DNA of 64,000 nt from Aldehydirespirator sp965221215 (GTDB lineage: Bacteria; Actinomycetota; Acidimicrobiia; Acidimicrobiales; Aldehydirespiratoraceae). Below, piece after piece: positions 41,657 to 50,839 of the stretch (the stretch's first letter is position 1; each line of letters starts with the position of its first letter). The position numbers were made by a program, and so were the translations under genes. Where the stretch lies: positions 3,038,001-3,102,000 of the forward strand of contig OZ244872.1 of the NCBI GenBank assembly GCA_965221215.1, in the 5' to 3' direction. The notes below the pieces were generated by a model, which worked only from the letters and a program-made list of their open reading frames with translations, had not been told where the DNA came from and made no database searches.

Positions 41657-42589
41657 ATGGAGCCGTCCGAGCCGACCGTCGGATACCTGGGTCCGCCGGG
41701 GACGTTCACCGAGCAGGCGATCTACTCCCAGCGAGACCTGGCCCGCATGAACCACCGGCCCATCAACTCGATCGTCGACGTGCTGCGGGCGGTGGGCAGC
41801 GGCGAGGTCGACCTGGGCTTGGTTGCCATCGAGAACATGATCGAGGGTTCGGTCACCGCCACCCTCGACGCGCTGGCCTTCGACACCGACCTGTTCATCC
41901 AGCGCGAGGTGATAATCGACGTCAACCTCAACCTGCTGGGCGCGCCCGGCACGGCGCTGGAAGGGGTGGAGCGGATCCGCTCCTATCCGGTGGCCCACGC
42001 CCAGTGCCGCGAGTATCTGGCCGCCAAGCTCCCCGGAGCGGTGTTCGAGGCCACCAACTCGACTGCCGATGCGGCCCGCAGCCTGGCCGAGTCGGGCGAC
42101 CGCACCACCGCGGCCATCGCGCCGCTGCGCTCGGCGGAGGTGTACGGGCTCGACGTGCTGGCCGCCGACATCGCCGACCGTGCCGACAACCAGACCCGCT
42201 TCGTGCTGGTCGGCGCCGATGTGATCGCCCCGCCGACCGGCCACGACAAGACCAGCATGGTCATCTACCAGCGCTCCGACGTGCCGGGCTCGCTGATCGG
42301 CATCCTGGGCGAGTTCGCGGCCCGAGCCATCAACCTCACCAGCCTCCAGAGCCGCCCCACCAAGGCCAGCCTGGGCCAGTACTGCTTTCTGCTCGACTGC
42401 GAGGGCCACATCGCCGACGAGGTGGTGGCCGATGCCCTGCGCAACCTGAGCATGAAGACGTCCCGGGTGAAGTTCCTCGGCTCGTACCCGTCGGCGTCGG
42501 CCGACCATCACGACCATGCGATGAACCAGGCCGAGATGAGCAAAGCGTCCGGCTGGATCGAAGACCTGAGGGCCCGGATCCTGCACTGA
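41657..42589 (+). CDS. pheA: Prephenate dehydratase
   Basis: A 310-residue monofunctional enzyme converting prephenate to phenylpyruvate for phenylalanine synthesis. The PDT domain starts VGYLGPPGTFTEQAIYS, has LGLVAIENMIEGSVTATLD, TTAAIAPLRSAEVYGLDVLA and the catalytic TRF in NQTRFVLVG. An ACT regulatory domain follows (about residues 200-285) with GSLIGILGEFAARAINLTSL and QSRPTKASLGQYCFLLD, the ESRP-type phenylalanine-sensing element, so feedback inhibition is expected. ATG at 41657. No chorismate mutase domain is attached. Followed 83 bp later by the phosphatase gene. Confidence 0.95.
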   Translation: MEPSEPTVGYLGPPGTFTEQAIYSQRDLARMNHRPINSIVDVLRAVGSGEVDLGLVAIENMIEGSVTATLDALAFDTDLFIQREVIIDVNLNLLGAPGTALEGVERIRSYPVAHAQCREYLAAKLPGAVFEATNSTADAARSLAESGDRTTAAIAPLRSAEVYGLDVLAADIADRADNQTRFVLVGADVIAPPTGHDKTSMVIYQRSDVPGSLIGILGEFAARAINLTSLQSRPTKASLGQYCFLLDCEGHIADEVVADALRNLSMKTSRVKFLGSYPSASADHHDHAMNQAEMSKASGWIEDLRARILH

Positions 42590-42672
42590 GGCCCGGTGGG
42601 CGGCTCTCCCGCAGGGCGGGGCTCGCTCGGCCTTTGGCTAGCCGAAATCGGGCGGCTACTAGCATCGTTGGG

Positions 42673-43458
42673 GTGCGTCTGGACTACGGGGCGGTCACCC
42701 ATGTGGGGCTGCACCGCCGCGAGAATCAGGACCGCCATGTCGCCCGCAGCGACCTCTTCGCGGTGGCCGACGGACTTGGCAGCCACCGGGGCGGGGGCAT
42801 CGCGGCGGGCATCGCCACCGAGATCCTCGCTGAGGTTGAGCGCGTCGAATCGGTGGAGCAGCTCATCGCTTTGGTGGGTGCGGTCAACGAGGCGATATTC
42901 GAGGCCGCCAAGGACGATCCCCGCCTGTTCGAGATGTCGACCACGCTGTGCGTGCTGGCCGATATCGCCGGGTCTCGGCTGGCCGCCTGCAACGTCGGCG
43001 ACTCGCGGCTGTACGCGCTCAACCAGGACAGCCTGACGGACAGCCTGGCCCAGGTGACCGTCGACCACACCATCTCTGAGAATCTGCGGCGCGACGGCAT
43101 CATCTCGGCCGCCGAGGCAGTCGAGCACGTCGACCGGCACACACTCACCCGAGCAGTCGGATTCGAGCCACGGGTGTACGTGGACGGCTGGGAGTTGGCC
43201 GCGGTCGGCGGAACCCGCTTCCTGTTGTGCAGCGACGGCCTGAGCAACGAGTTGCCCGAACCCGAGATCGCCGAGATCCTGCGGTTTGCCGATGACCCCT
43301 CGGATGCCGCCAGCCGCCTGGTGCGGCGTGCGGTGCGCCCCGGCCGTGGCCGTGACAACGCAACCGCGGTCGTCGTCGAGGTCGTAGACGATCCCGAACT
43401 CGATTCCGGCCGTCCCGACCAGTTGGTGCTCGGTTTCCACCCCGCCGTCGCGACCTGA
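42673..43458 (+). CDS. PP2C-family serine/threonine protein phosphatase
   Basis: A 261-residue metal-dependent phosphatase. Motifs in order: RRENQDRHV, FAVADGLGSHRGGG (metal Asp and Gly), STTLCVLADIAG, ACNVGDSRLYAL, FLLCSDGLSNEL and GRDNATAVVVEV. No membrane helix, so cytosolic. GTG at 42673 is chosen because homology begins there with LDYGAVTHVGLHRRENQDR; the reading frame is open much further upstream inside pheA. Probably reverses phosphorylation by the kinase encoded 78 bp downstream, as PstP does for PknB in mycobacteria, although the two are separated by a hairpin. Confidence 0.9.
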   Translation: MRLDYGAVTHVGLHRRENQDRHVARSDLFAVADGLGSHRGGGIAAGIATEILAEVERVESVEQLIALVGAVNEAIFEAAKDDPRLFEMSTTLCVLADIAGSRLAACNVGDSRLYALNQDSLTDSLAQVTVDHTISENLRRDGIISAAEAVEHVDRHTLTRAVGFEPRVYVDGWELAAVGGTRFLLCSDGLSNELPEPEIAEILRFADDPSDAASRLVRRAVRPGRGRDNATAVVVEVVDDPELDSGRPDQLVLGFHPAVAT

Positions 43459-43461
43459 TCG

Positions 43462-43513
43462 CCCGAACCGGCTGGCGAAGCGGCGCGAGGACGCCTCAAA
43501 CTGCCGGTTCGGG
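43462..43513 (+). terminator. Inverted repeat between phosphatase and kinase genes
   Basis: An 11-bp perfect stem, CCCGAACCGGC (43462-43472) with GCCGGTTCGGG (43503-43513), encloses a 30-base GC-rich loop directly after the phosphatase stop. It could attenuate read-through into the kinase gene or bind a regulator. Confidence 0.45.
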
Positions 43514-43536
43514 GGTGGCCGTTACAATGACTGACG

Positions 43537-45849
43537 GTGTCAGACGAGGGACTGACCGTGTTCAACGGTCGCTACGAACTGCTCCGGCGCATCGGACGGG
43601 GCGGAATGGCCGATGTCTATCTGGCCCGCGACGCGTCGCTCGACCGCCAGGTGGCGGTGAAGGTTCTGTTCCCCGAGTTCGCCAATGATCCCAGTTTCGT
43701 CGAGCGTTTCCGCCGGGAGGCCAAGGCCGCGGCCAACCTGAATCACCCCAACATCGTCGGTATCTACGACTGGGGCCAGGAGCAGGGCACCTACTACATA
43801 GTGATGGAGTACGTGGTGGGCCGCAACATGGCCGACGTGCTGCGCTCCACCGGCCGGCTCAGCCCCGACCGGGCCGCGGAGATCGCGTCGGACGTGGCCG
43901 AGGCGCTCAGCAGCGCCCACAACGCCGGCCTGGTGCACCGCGACATCAAGCTCGGCAACATCATCGTGAGCGACGACGGCCAGGTGAAGGTGGCCGACTT
44001 CGGCATAGCCACCGCGCTGGCCCGAAGGACCGGAGAAAACCTCACCCATATCGGCTCGGTCATGGGCACGGCCACGTACTTCTCGCCCGAGCAGGCCCAG
44101 GACAAGGCTCTCGACGGCCGCAGCGACCTGTACTCGCTGGGGGTGGTGCTCTACGAGCTGATCGCGGGCCGACCCCCCTTCACCGCGGAGACTTCGACCG
44201 CGGTGGCGGTCAAGCATGTGCAGGAACGTCCGCTGCCGCCGTCGCTGCTGGGCGTGGGCATCGTGGAGTCGCTCGAGGCCATCATCTTGAAGCTGCTGGC
44301 CAAGAATCCGGCCAAGCGCTATCCCAAGGCCGACGATCTGCGCGCCGACCTCCAGCGCTACCTGGCCGGTGCGCACAGCATCGGCGCCCCTGCCCCCCGT
44401 GCCGGGACAGCCGAGCGGCCTGCCACACGATCGCCGGCTGCTCCGGGCGCGACTCCGGACCTTCGCCCGGGCTCGGTGGCGATGTCGGGGCCGCGTCCCG
44501 GACCGGCCGGCGCTTCAGACCCGCGCCCGGGCTCGGTGGCGATGTCGGGCCGGTCGCACACCGGTCCTGTAGCCGCACCGGGGCGGCCCCGCACCGGTCC
44601 GGTGGCGATGTCGGGGCGGCCCCCCACTGGCCCGGTGCCCGCCGCGCCGCGCCGCGGCGCCGGTCCCCCCACCGGTTCCACCGCCCAGGTGCCGGCCGCG
44701 CCCGGCTCGGGGCAAGGTCCTCCCCAGCAGTTCGTTCCGCCGGCCTACTACTACGAGGAGGTCCACCGCTCCGACGGCTGGAAGCGGGCCCTGCTGATGA
44801 TGCTGGGCCTCGGCGCCCTGGTAGTGGTCCTGGTCTTGTTGGGAGTGACCTTCTATGAGTCGCTGGGCCTCGACGATGGCAACGGGACCGACGCGCCGGC
44901 CGCCTCCGAGGATGTTTCGCTGGTCGATGTGCCCGATGTGCTGGGGCTGAACTACGCCGACGCCGACGCCCAGCTGCGCTCGATCGGACTGGTGCCGGAG
45001 CCCAGCTACCAGGTCAACACCGGCCAGCCCGAGAACACGGTGATCGCCCAGAGTCCTCCGGCCGGGCAGCGGATCGACGAGGGCACCACGGTGGCGCTCA
45101 CCGTGAGCCAGGGCGAGACCCCCACGGTGCCGCCGGTGCGGGGCCGCAACCGGGTCGATGCCACCGACATTCTTCGCAGCGCGGGCTACGAGGTGATCGT
45201 GATCGAGGGCGCCAGCCAGGCCGAGGCGGGCATTGTGGTGGGCCAGGAACCGTCGTCGAACACCGAGCTCGCGCCGGGCGAGGCGGTGACCATCACCGTC
45301 TCCACCGGGCCGGGCCAGATCTTCGTGCCCGACCTGCGGGGCCAGACCCTGAGCCAGGCCTTCCAGACCTTGATCGAACAGGGATTCCGGGTGGGGGAGC
45401 GGCGCGAACCCTCGACCACGGTGGAGGAGGGGCAGATCATCGACACCGATCCGCCCCACGGATGGCCGGTGTCGAGCGGCTTGGAGGTGTTCGTCATCAT
45501 CTCGGACGGTCCGCCGCTGGTGGCCATCCCCGACGTCCAGGGCCTGCTGTTCGACACCGGCAAGCTGGCCATCGAGCGAGCCGGTCTGCTCGTGGGCATC
45601 GTGACGTTCGAGCCGGTGGAGCCGGGATCGACCGACGTGGGCCGGATCCTGGCCCAGACGCCGCCGCCCAATCTCGAAGTGTCGGCCGAGACCCCGGTAG
45701 ACGTGGTGGTGGGCGAGGTGTCGGAGACCGAGGGCGATCAAGTCGAGCCGCCCGAGGGCGAAGACACCGAGACCGGAGGCACCGACCAGACCGGCGCCGG
45801 CGAGACGGGCGCCGACCAGACCGAGGCCGACTCCGGCAACTCTGGCTAG
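43537..45849 (+). CDS. pknB: PASTA-domain Ser/Thr protein kinase (PknB-like)
   Basis: A 770-residue receptor-type kinase. Kinase domain, about residues 12-275: glycine loop IGRGGMADVYLA, VAVKVL, catalytic LVHRDIKLGNIIV (Leu in place of the common Pro), VADFGIA, and GTATYFSPEQA. A Pro/Ala/Gly-rich linker with degenerate repeats (RPGSVAMSG, RPRTGPVAMSG, RPPTGPVPA) runs to about residue 405. One membrane helix follows (LLMMLGLGALVVVLVLLGV). Then four PASTA repeats, each starting near VPDVLG, VPPVRG, VPDLRG and IPDVQG, and an acidic Thr/Glu-rich end. It senses muropeptides or lipid II in relatives and controls growth and wall synthesis. GTG start. trpG lies next to it in opposite orientation, as in mycobacteria. 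Confidence 0.93.
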   Translation: MSDEGLTVFNGRYELLRRIGRGGMADVYLARDASLDRQVAVKVLFPEFANDPSFVERFRREAKAAANLNHPNIVGIYDWGQEQGTYYIVMEYVVGRNMADVLRSTGRLSPDRAAEIASDVAEALSSAHNAGLVHRDIKLGNIIVSDDGQVKVADFGIATALARRTGENLTHIGSVMGTATYFSPEQAQDKALDGRSDLYSLGVVLYELIAGRPPFTAETSTAVAVKHVQERPLPPSLLGVGIVESLEAIILKLLAKNPAKRYPKADDLRADLQRYLAGAHSIGAPAPRAGTAERPATRSPAAPGATPDLRPGSVAMSGPRPGPAGASDPRPGSVAMSGRSHTGPVAAPGRPRTGPVAMSGRPPTGPVPAAPRRGAGPPTGSTAQVPAAPGSGQGPPQQFVPPAYYYEEVHRSDGWKRALLMMLGLGALVVVLVLLGVTFYESLGLDDGNGTDAPAASEDVSLVDVPDVLGLNYADADAQLRSIGLVPEPSYQVNTGQPENTVIAQSPPAGQRIDEGTTVALTVSQGETPTVPPVRGRNRVDATDILRSAGYEVIVIEGASQAEAGIVVGQEPSSNTELAPGEAVTITVSTGPGQIFVPDLRGQTLSQAFQTLIEQGFRVGERREPSTTVEEGQIIDTDPPHGWPVSSGLEVFVIISDGPPLVAIPDVQGLLFDTGKLAIERAGLLVGIVTFEPVEPGSTDVGRILAQTPPPNLEVSAETPVDVVVGEVSETEGDQVEPPEGEDTETGGTDQTGAGETGADQTEADSGNSG

Positions 45850-45877
45850 AGGCCGAGCTCGAAGGCGGGAGCGGCGC

Positions 45878-46459
45878 TCAGGGGCCGCAGCGGGTCAGGA
45901 AGTTGCCGAGCAACTCTCGGCCCGAGTGGGTGAGCACCGACTCCGGGTGGAACTGGACGCCCTCGGTCGGGTGGCTCCGGTGCCGCAGCCCCATCACCAG
46001 GCCGTCGTCGCAGGTGGCGGTCACCTCCAGCACCGACGGGACCGAGGCGCGGTCCACGATCAGGGAGTGGTAGCGGGTGGCGGTGATCGGGTTCGCCAGA
46101 CCGTCGAACACCCCCGACGAGTCGTGCTCGATGACCGAGGTTTTGCCGTGCATCACCTCTGGGGCCCGGATCACCGCCGCACCGAAGGTCTGACCGATGC
46201 ACTGCATCCCCAGGCACACCCCGAAGATGGGCACCGAGCCGCTCAGCGTTGTCAGCAGGTCGTTGCTGACGCCGGCGTCCTGCGGCGTGCCCGGCCCCGG
46301 ACTGATCAGGATCCCGTCGGGCGCCAGTGCCCGCACCTCGTCGGCGGTGACCGCGTCGTGGCGGTAGACCAGCGGCTCGGCCCCCAGCTCGCCCAGATAC
46401 TGGACCAGGATGTACACGAAAGAGTCATAGTTGTCGACAACCGCAATCCGAGGCCCCAC
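45878..46459 (-). CDS. trpG: Anthranilate/aminodeoxychorismate synthase glutamine amidotransferase
   Basis: A 193-residue class I glutamine amidotransferase that supplies ammonia to the chorismate-using subunit in tryptophan or folate synthesis. Conserved parts: IAVVDNYDSFVYILVQYLGE, LISPGPGTPQDAGVS, the nucleophile Cys in FGVCLGMQCIGQ, ATRYHSLIVDR, and the catalytic His-Glu in GVQFHPESVLT. I take the GTG at 46459 so that homology starts at residue 4; a TTG at 46489 is an alternative. The chorismate-binding partner is not in the window, so trpG and pabA roles cannot be told apart. Confidence 0.93.
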   Translation of the reverse strand: MGPRIAVVDNYDSFVYILVQYLGELGAEPLVYRHDAVTADEVRALAPDGILISPGPGTPQDAGVSNDLLTTLSGSVPIFGVCLGMQCIGQTFGAAVIRAPEVMHGKTSVIEHDSSGVFDGLANPITATRYHSLIVDRASVPSVLEVTATCDDGLVMGLRHRSHPTEGVQFHPESVLTHSGRELLGNFLTRCGP

Positions 46460-46537
46460 CCCCAAAACGCTACCGGTCACCAACCGCAAGGCCGTCGGCC
46501 GGACGACTTCGACGACAGGATCCGTCGGCCGCGGGGC

Positions 46538-48757
46538 CTAGCGTCGAGCGCTGTTCTTTGCCGCGTCGCGAGCCTCGACCGCCTCCAAGACGTGCAGGGC
46601 GATGTCGGCGACCTGCACCGAGTCCTCCTCGGCCCCGTTGGCCCGCACTCCGTCGTCCATCATGATGTAGCAGAACGGGCAGGCGGTGGCGATGCGCGAC
46701 GCGCCGGTGTCGAGCAGTTCCTGGGAGCGCTCGTCGTTCACCTTGGTGCCGATGGTTTCCTCCATCCACATGCGGGCCCCGCCCGCGCCGCAGCACATGC
46801 CCCTATTGCCGTTGCGGGGCGCCTCCACCAGGTCGATGCCGCCGAGCGAGCCCAGCACCCGCCGCGGCGCCATGTAGACGTCGTTGTGGCGGCCCAGGTA
46901 GCAGCTGTCGTGATAGACGACACGCTCGGCCAGGGTGGCGCCCTCCAGGTCGAGGCGTCCCTCGGCCACCAGCGACTCCAGAAGCTGGCTGTGGTGGATC
47001 ACCTCGTAGTGCCCGCCGAGCTGCGGGTACTCGTTGGCCAGCGTGTTGAAGCAGTGGGGGCACTGGGTGACGATCTTGCGCACCCCCATGGAGTTGAGGG
47101 TCTCTATGTTGGCCGAGGCCAGCATCTGGAACAGGTACTCGTTGCCGGAGCGTCGGGCCGAGTCACCGGTGCAGTTCTCGGCCGGGCCGAGAATGGCGAA
47201 GTCCACGCCGGCCCGCTCCATGAGCTGGGCCATGGCCCGGGCCACCTTCTTGTTCTTGTCGTCGAACGATCCCGCGCACCCGACCCAGAACAGGTACTCG
47301 GCTTCGAGCGGGTCGCCGCCAGCCACCACCCGCACCCCGTCGAGGTCTCGGGCCCAGTCGGCCCGCTCGGTCTGGCTCAGCGACCACGGGTTCGACGAGT
47401 TCTCCATGCCCCGGAAGGCCTGGCCCAGTTCGGAGGGGAAATCGCTTTCCATCAAGGTGAGGTAGCGGCGCATGTCGAGGATCTTGTCGAGGATCTCGAT
47501 GTTGACCGGACAGATCTCGTCGCAAGCCCGACACGACGTGCAGGCCCACAGCTCCTCGTTGCTGACGCGCTCGAACATCCAGTTGGCCGGCACCTTCACG
47601 ATCTCGCCGCCGCCGGCCTCGGTCTCGCCCCGGCCGAGGGGGGGCGACGTGGGCGGGTTGCCGGTCAGGGCCATGACCTCGCCCGTCTTGAGCACGATCT
47701 CCCGAGGATCGAGGGGCTTGCCGGTGGCGTGGGCCGGACAGACCGAGGTGCAGCGGCCGCACATGGTGCACGCGTCGGTGTCGAGCAGCTGCTTCCACGA
47801 GAAGTCCTCCACCACCGACGCCCCGAACGTCTCCAGTTCGGTGTCGCCCTCCACCAGGTTGGGCATGGGCCGCATGGCACCCTTGGGCCGGTCGCGGTGA
47901 CGCAGGTACATGTTCAGCGGCGACGTGAACATGTGGCGCAGCATGGTGGTGGGCAGGATCACCAGGAAGGCCGCGAAGGCGACGACGTGGGCTGCCCACC
48001 ACGCCTGGTGCCAGCCGTGGACCGAGCCCGAGCTGTCGACCAGGGTGGCCAGCGGGTAGCCGATGAAGCTCCAGCGCTCATGGTCGGGCAGACCGTCGGC
48101 CGCGATTCGGAAGGCCTCGGCGCCGAATCCGGTGACGCCGATGGCCAGCAGGACTGCGCCGATGACCGCGTGCTCGGGCCGGGTCTTGATGCGGATGCGG
48201 TACGGTCGCCACCACGGCGGTCCGAAGCGGCGCAGGATGGCCCACACCATCCCGACGATGAACACCGCCCCGGCCGCGTCGCCGACCGCGGCGTAGGCCC
48301 GGTACACATCGCCGTGCAGGAACTTGGCGCCGTCGGGAAGCTGGTGATCGACCTCCAGGGCCGTGGTCACGCCCAGCAGCACCAGGAAGCTGAAGTAGAT
48401 GAGCGAGTGCATCACCCCGGCGCCGGGCTCCCGCAACAGCGTGCGCATATAGACGCCGGCCCGGAAGTCGGCCATGCGATGCTTGACGTTGTGACCGGTG
48501 GTGCGGCGGTTGTCGGGGCGGCCCCGCTCCCAGTTCTTCACCCGGTTGGCGAACAGTACCGACCCGTAAACCAGCAGTATCGGGATTAACGTGTAGAAGG
48601 CGGCCTTCAGCGGGCCGGGAACGTTGCCGAAGACCTCGCGGGTGATGAGGCTGTCACTGTGGAAGCCGGTGATCCCGGCGACGATGCCGGAGAGGGCCGT
48701 GAACAGCGCGATGGCGACACCGAGGGCGACGACGACATGGTGGGGCTTGATCCGCAT
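46538..48757 (-). CDS. Membrane cytochrome b/iron-sulfur/CCG-domain reductase (HdrD/Rv0338c-like)
   Basis: A 739-residue membrane redox protein. The N-terminal ~300 residues contain six or so helices resembling the nitrate-reductase gamma (cytochrome b) module, with His residues such as in VMHSLIYFSF and GWHQAWWAAHVVAF. A two-cluster ferredoxin domain follows: CTMCGRCTSVCP and CTSCRACDEICP. Then two CCG domains: WVGCAGSFDDK...PAENCTGDSARR and VTQCPHCFNTL, and HDSCYLGRHND...GMCCGAGG...CPFCYIMM. It probably transfers electrons between the quinone pool and a cytoplasmic donor or acceptor; in actinobacteria the exact partner is unknown. ATG at 48757. It stands alone. Confidence 0.9.
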   Translation of the reverse strand: MRIKPHHVVVALGVAIALFTALSGIVAGITGFHSDSLITREVFGNVPGPLKAAFYTLIPILLVYGSVLFANRVKNWERGRPDNRRTTGHNVKHRMADFRAGVYMRTLLREPGAGVMHSLIYFSFLVLLGVTTALEVDHQLPDGAKFLHGDVYRAYAAVGDAAGAVFIVGMVWAILRRFGPPWWRPYRIRIKTRPEHAVIGAVLLAIGVTGFGAEAFRIAADGLPDHERWSFIGYPLATLVDSSGSVHGWHQAWWAAHVVAFAAFLVILPTTMLRHMFTSPLNMYLRHRDRPKGAMRPMPNLVEGDTELETFGASVVEDFSWKQLLDTDACTMCGRCTSVCPAHATGKPLDPREIVLKTGEVMALTGNPPTSPPLGRGETEAGGGEIVKVPANWMFERVSNEELWACTSCRACDEICPVNIEILDKILDMRRYLTLMESDFPSELGQAFRGMENSSNPWSLSQTERADWARDLDGVRVVAGGDPLEAEYLFWVGCAGSFDDKNKKVARAMAQLMERAGVDFAILGPAENCTGDSARRSGNEYLFQMLASANIETLNSMGVRKIVTQCPHCFNTLANEYPQLGGHYEVIHHSQLLESLVAEGRLDLEGATLAERVVYHDSCYLGRHNDVYMAPRRVLGSLGGIDLVEAPRNGNRGMCCGAGGARMWMEETIGTKVNDERSQELLDTGASRIATACPFCYIMMDDGVRANGAEEDSVQVADIALHVLEAVEARDAAKNSARR

Positions 48758-48939
48758 GACGGGCGCGACACTACCCGCCGCGGCCGCCTCAGGTAGCGGA
48801 GATGGGCCGCTGACTGGAGTTGACGCCGGGCCGCACGATCGAGACCCGCGGCCGGATATGAGCGACGGCGACCAGGTGACCAAGCTTCTCCTGTTGCTTG
48901 ATTTCTCCACGGCAATAGCACGGTTAGCGTTGGCGTTTC

Positions 48940-49704
48940 GTGGCTGCTGACTACATCGAGATTCACGTTGACGAGACCGGTGACCGCGGCTTCGGTTCCA
49001 AGTCGTCGCCCTACTTCTGTCTTGCTGCCTGCGCCTTCCGGCACTCCAACGCCGGGAACGTCGTCCGAGCGATGGAGGCTCTGAACTTCGCGCTTCGTCG
49101 TCCGCCAAGACAACCGATCCACGCAGTCGACCACCTGAAGACTCACGACAAGCTCATGGAAGCCGTCGAGCACCTCTCGAGGTTGCCGGTGAGGGTGTTC
49201 TTCGTCGTATTGCCCAAGGCGAGCACGCCAGCCGACGCAGCCATGAGAAGCGACGACACCCACGTCTACAACTACCTCGCGCGGATGTTGTTGGAGCGCA
49301 TGAGTTGGTTCGCCAGAGACATTGGGCTACCCGCGCACCCCGTCTTCGCTGCTGTCGCGCGGATGCCCCGCCGCAGGCTCGACGACTACATATCGACCCT
49401 CCAGCGCAAAGACACAACGATTGATTGGCCATGGCTCAAACTGCCGGTGGAGGTCGACCAGGCCAAGAACCGGGTGGGAATGCAATGGGCCGACATCGCC
49501 GGACGGGCCATGTTGAAGGCGACCACACCCGGAACGAGCCCGCCGCACCGGATCGAGCCCGTCTACCTCGAGACTCTCGCCCCGGTGACATGGCGGCGTC
49601 GCCGCATCGAGAAATACGGGATCAAGTCGGTCCAGTCCGACTGGCATCTGACCCAGCCATGGTGGGACCGGGTCACAGGTGCCGTGCCTGAAGGCGGGAC
49701 TTGA
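48940..49704 (+). CDS. DUF3800-domain protein
   Basis: A 254-residue soluble protein. The N-terminal IEIHVDETGDRGFGSKSSPY is the DUF3800 signature (hDExGD), with later acidic positions in RSDDTHVYNYLARMLLERM and a C-terminal AKNRVGMQWADIAGRA in which the Asp is conserved. The fold is predicted to be RNase H-like, and members occur often with mobile or defence genes, but biochemical function is not established. GTG start at 48940. GC bias at third positions is weaker than in the surrounding genes, which suggests recent acquisition. It is a single-gene unit. Confidence 0.8.
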   Translation: MAADYIEIHVDETGDRGFGSKSSPYFCLAACAFRHSNAGNVVRAMEALNFALRRPPRQPIHAVDHLKTHDKLMEAVEHLSRLPVRVFFVVLPKASTPADAAMRSDDTHVYNYLARMLLERMSWFARDIGLPAHPVFAAVARMPRRRLDDYISTLQRKDTTIDWPWLKLPVEVDQAKNRVGMQWADIAGRAMLKATTPGTSPPHRIEPVYLETLAPVTWRRRRIEKYGIKSVQSDWHLTQPWWDRVTGAVPEGGT

Positions 49705-50100
49705 CGCGAAGGGGCGGGGGGCCGGTCCGCCTGAAGTCGGCTCGCAGGCCGAGTGCTCAGGTTTCCCTACGCAGGCGGTGGACTCCGCGCCCCCCGTCAC
49801 GGTCAATGTAACCGATGGGGTGTGACAATTCCCGACTTGCGTCACACACATGCTGGCACCCGAGGTGCTCGCAAGCGATCCTGCAGCACCGGTTACAGGT
49901 GACCCTTGGCACTTCGCGGAGCCCACCCTCATTGCTCTTGTCCCCTCGATCCGCGAGCGAGCAGATCAGATTTCCAATATGAGATTCCGTCCAGAACCGC
50001 CTGAGGCGGTAGGGTGGCGCCTCCAAGCGCTTGCAGCACGGGCAGGTGCACATCTGCCAGAAGCAGGATGCCAACGCCGCGAAAGCGAGGTCCTCAAGCC
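49705..50100. other. 396-bp intergenic region with inverted repeat and no convincing gene
   Basis: The DNA is lower in GC than the flanks. GTGTGAC (49820-49826) and GTCACAC (49841-49847) form an inverted repeat with a 14-base spacer, a possible operator or weak terminator. On the minus strand 49757-50074 could encode a 105-residue, cysteine-rich peptide (CTCPCC, CNRCC), but its codon usage lacks the GC3 bias of real genes here. I see no RNA gene. The 3' part should hold the promoter of the GntR gene. Confidence 0.5.
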
Positions 50101-50793
50101 GTGGAGACAGACGCAGTGTTCACCTCAGCGCCGCCGGTGCCGCAGCCGTCGGTTCATGAGAACGTGCTGCACTATTTGCGCAAGCTGATCATCACCGGGG
50201 AGCTCCCCCCGGGCGAAAAGATCCCGCTCGACGCGGTGGCCAGAACATGCGGGGTGAGCCCGGTTCCGGTGCGTGAGGCGCTGCGCCAGCTCCAAAACGA
50301 AGGGGTCGTCATCAATGAGCCGCGTCGCGGCTATTGGGTTGCGCGCCACTCGCGTGAGGAGTTCACCGAGTTGCAGCAGATCACGTTGCTACTGGAGTGC
50401 GAGGCGATCCGCAGCGGTGCCTCCCAAATCACCGATGACGATCTTGAGCGCATGGACGCGTACCGCGTCGAGATGGAGCAGGCGCTCTCCGCGGGCGACC
50501 TGTGGACTGCCAGTGTCGCTCACCGTGAGATGCACTTCGTGCCCTACCGGGCGTCGGGTCGCAAGATCCTCGTCCGCGAGATCGAGCGGCTGTGGGAGCA
50601 CACCGACCACTACCGGGTGCTGTACCTCTACAAGGACAAGGACGTCCAGGAGGTGTCCCTTGACCAGCACCTCGGGCTGATCGACGCGTGCCGCGCTCGC
50701 GACGCCGAGATGCTGGTGAGGTTGATGACCGCGCACCGGGAGTTCGCGACAGCAACGATCACGCCGGGCCTTCTCGAGGAGGACAGCCCCTAG
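50101..50793 (+). CDS. GntR-family (FCD/FadR subfamily) transcriptional regulator
   Basis: A 230-residue regulator. The winged-helix domain (about residues 15-80) includes HENVLHYLRKLIITGELPPG, IPLDAVARTCGVSPVPVREA and LRQLQNEGVVINEPRRGYWV, the canonical GntR recognition region. The C-terminal all-helical FCD domain has HREMHFVPYRASGRKILVRE and HLGLIDACRARDAEMLVRLM, with His ligands typical of metal- and acid-binding FCD regulators. GTG start at 50101 by homology; GTG at 50116 possible. It converges with the LLM gene and is the only regulator near the catabolic operon, so it probably controls the divergent promoter at 51.8-52.0 kb. Confidence 0.88.
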   Translation: METDAVFTSAPPVPQPSVHENVLHYLRKLIITGELPPGEKIPLDAVARTCGVSPVPVREALRQLQNEGVVINEPRRGYWVARHSREEFTELQQITLLLECEAIRSGASQITDDDLERMDAYRVEMEQALSAGDLWTASVAHREMHFVPYRASGRKILVREIERLWEHTDHYRVLYLYKDKDVQEVSLDQHLGLIDACRARDAEMLVRLMTAHREFATATITPGLLEEDSP

Positions 50794-50839
50794 CCGGAGG
50801 TCGCGAGAGCCACGGCCGATGCCCGACGCTGGCTATGGG

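Noticed and set aside
49820..49847. CRP/FNR-type operator TGTGA...TCACA
   Set aside because: The half-sites are separated by about 14-16 bases instead of six, so only a generic inverted repeat is claimed.
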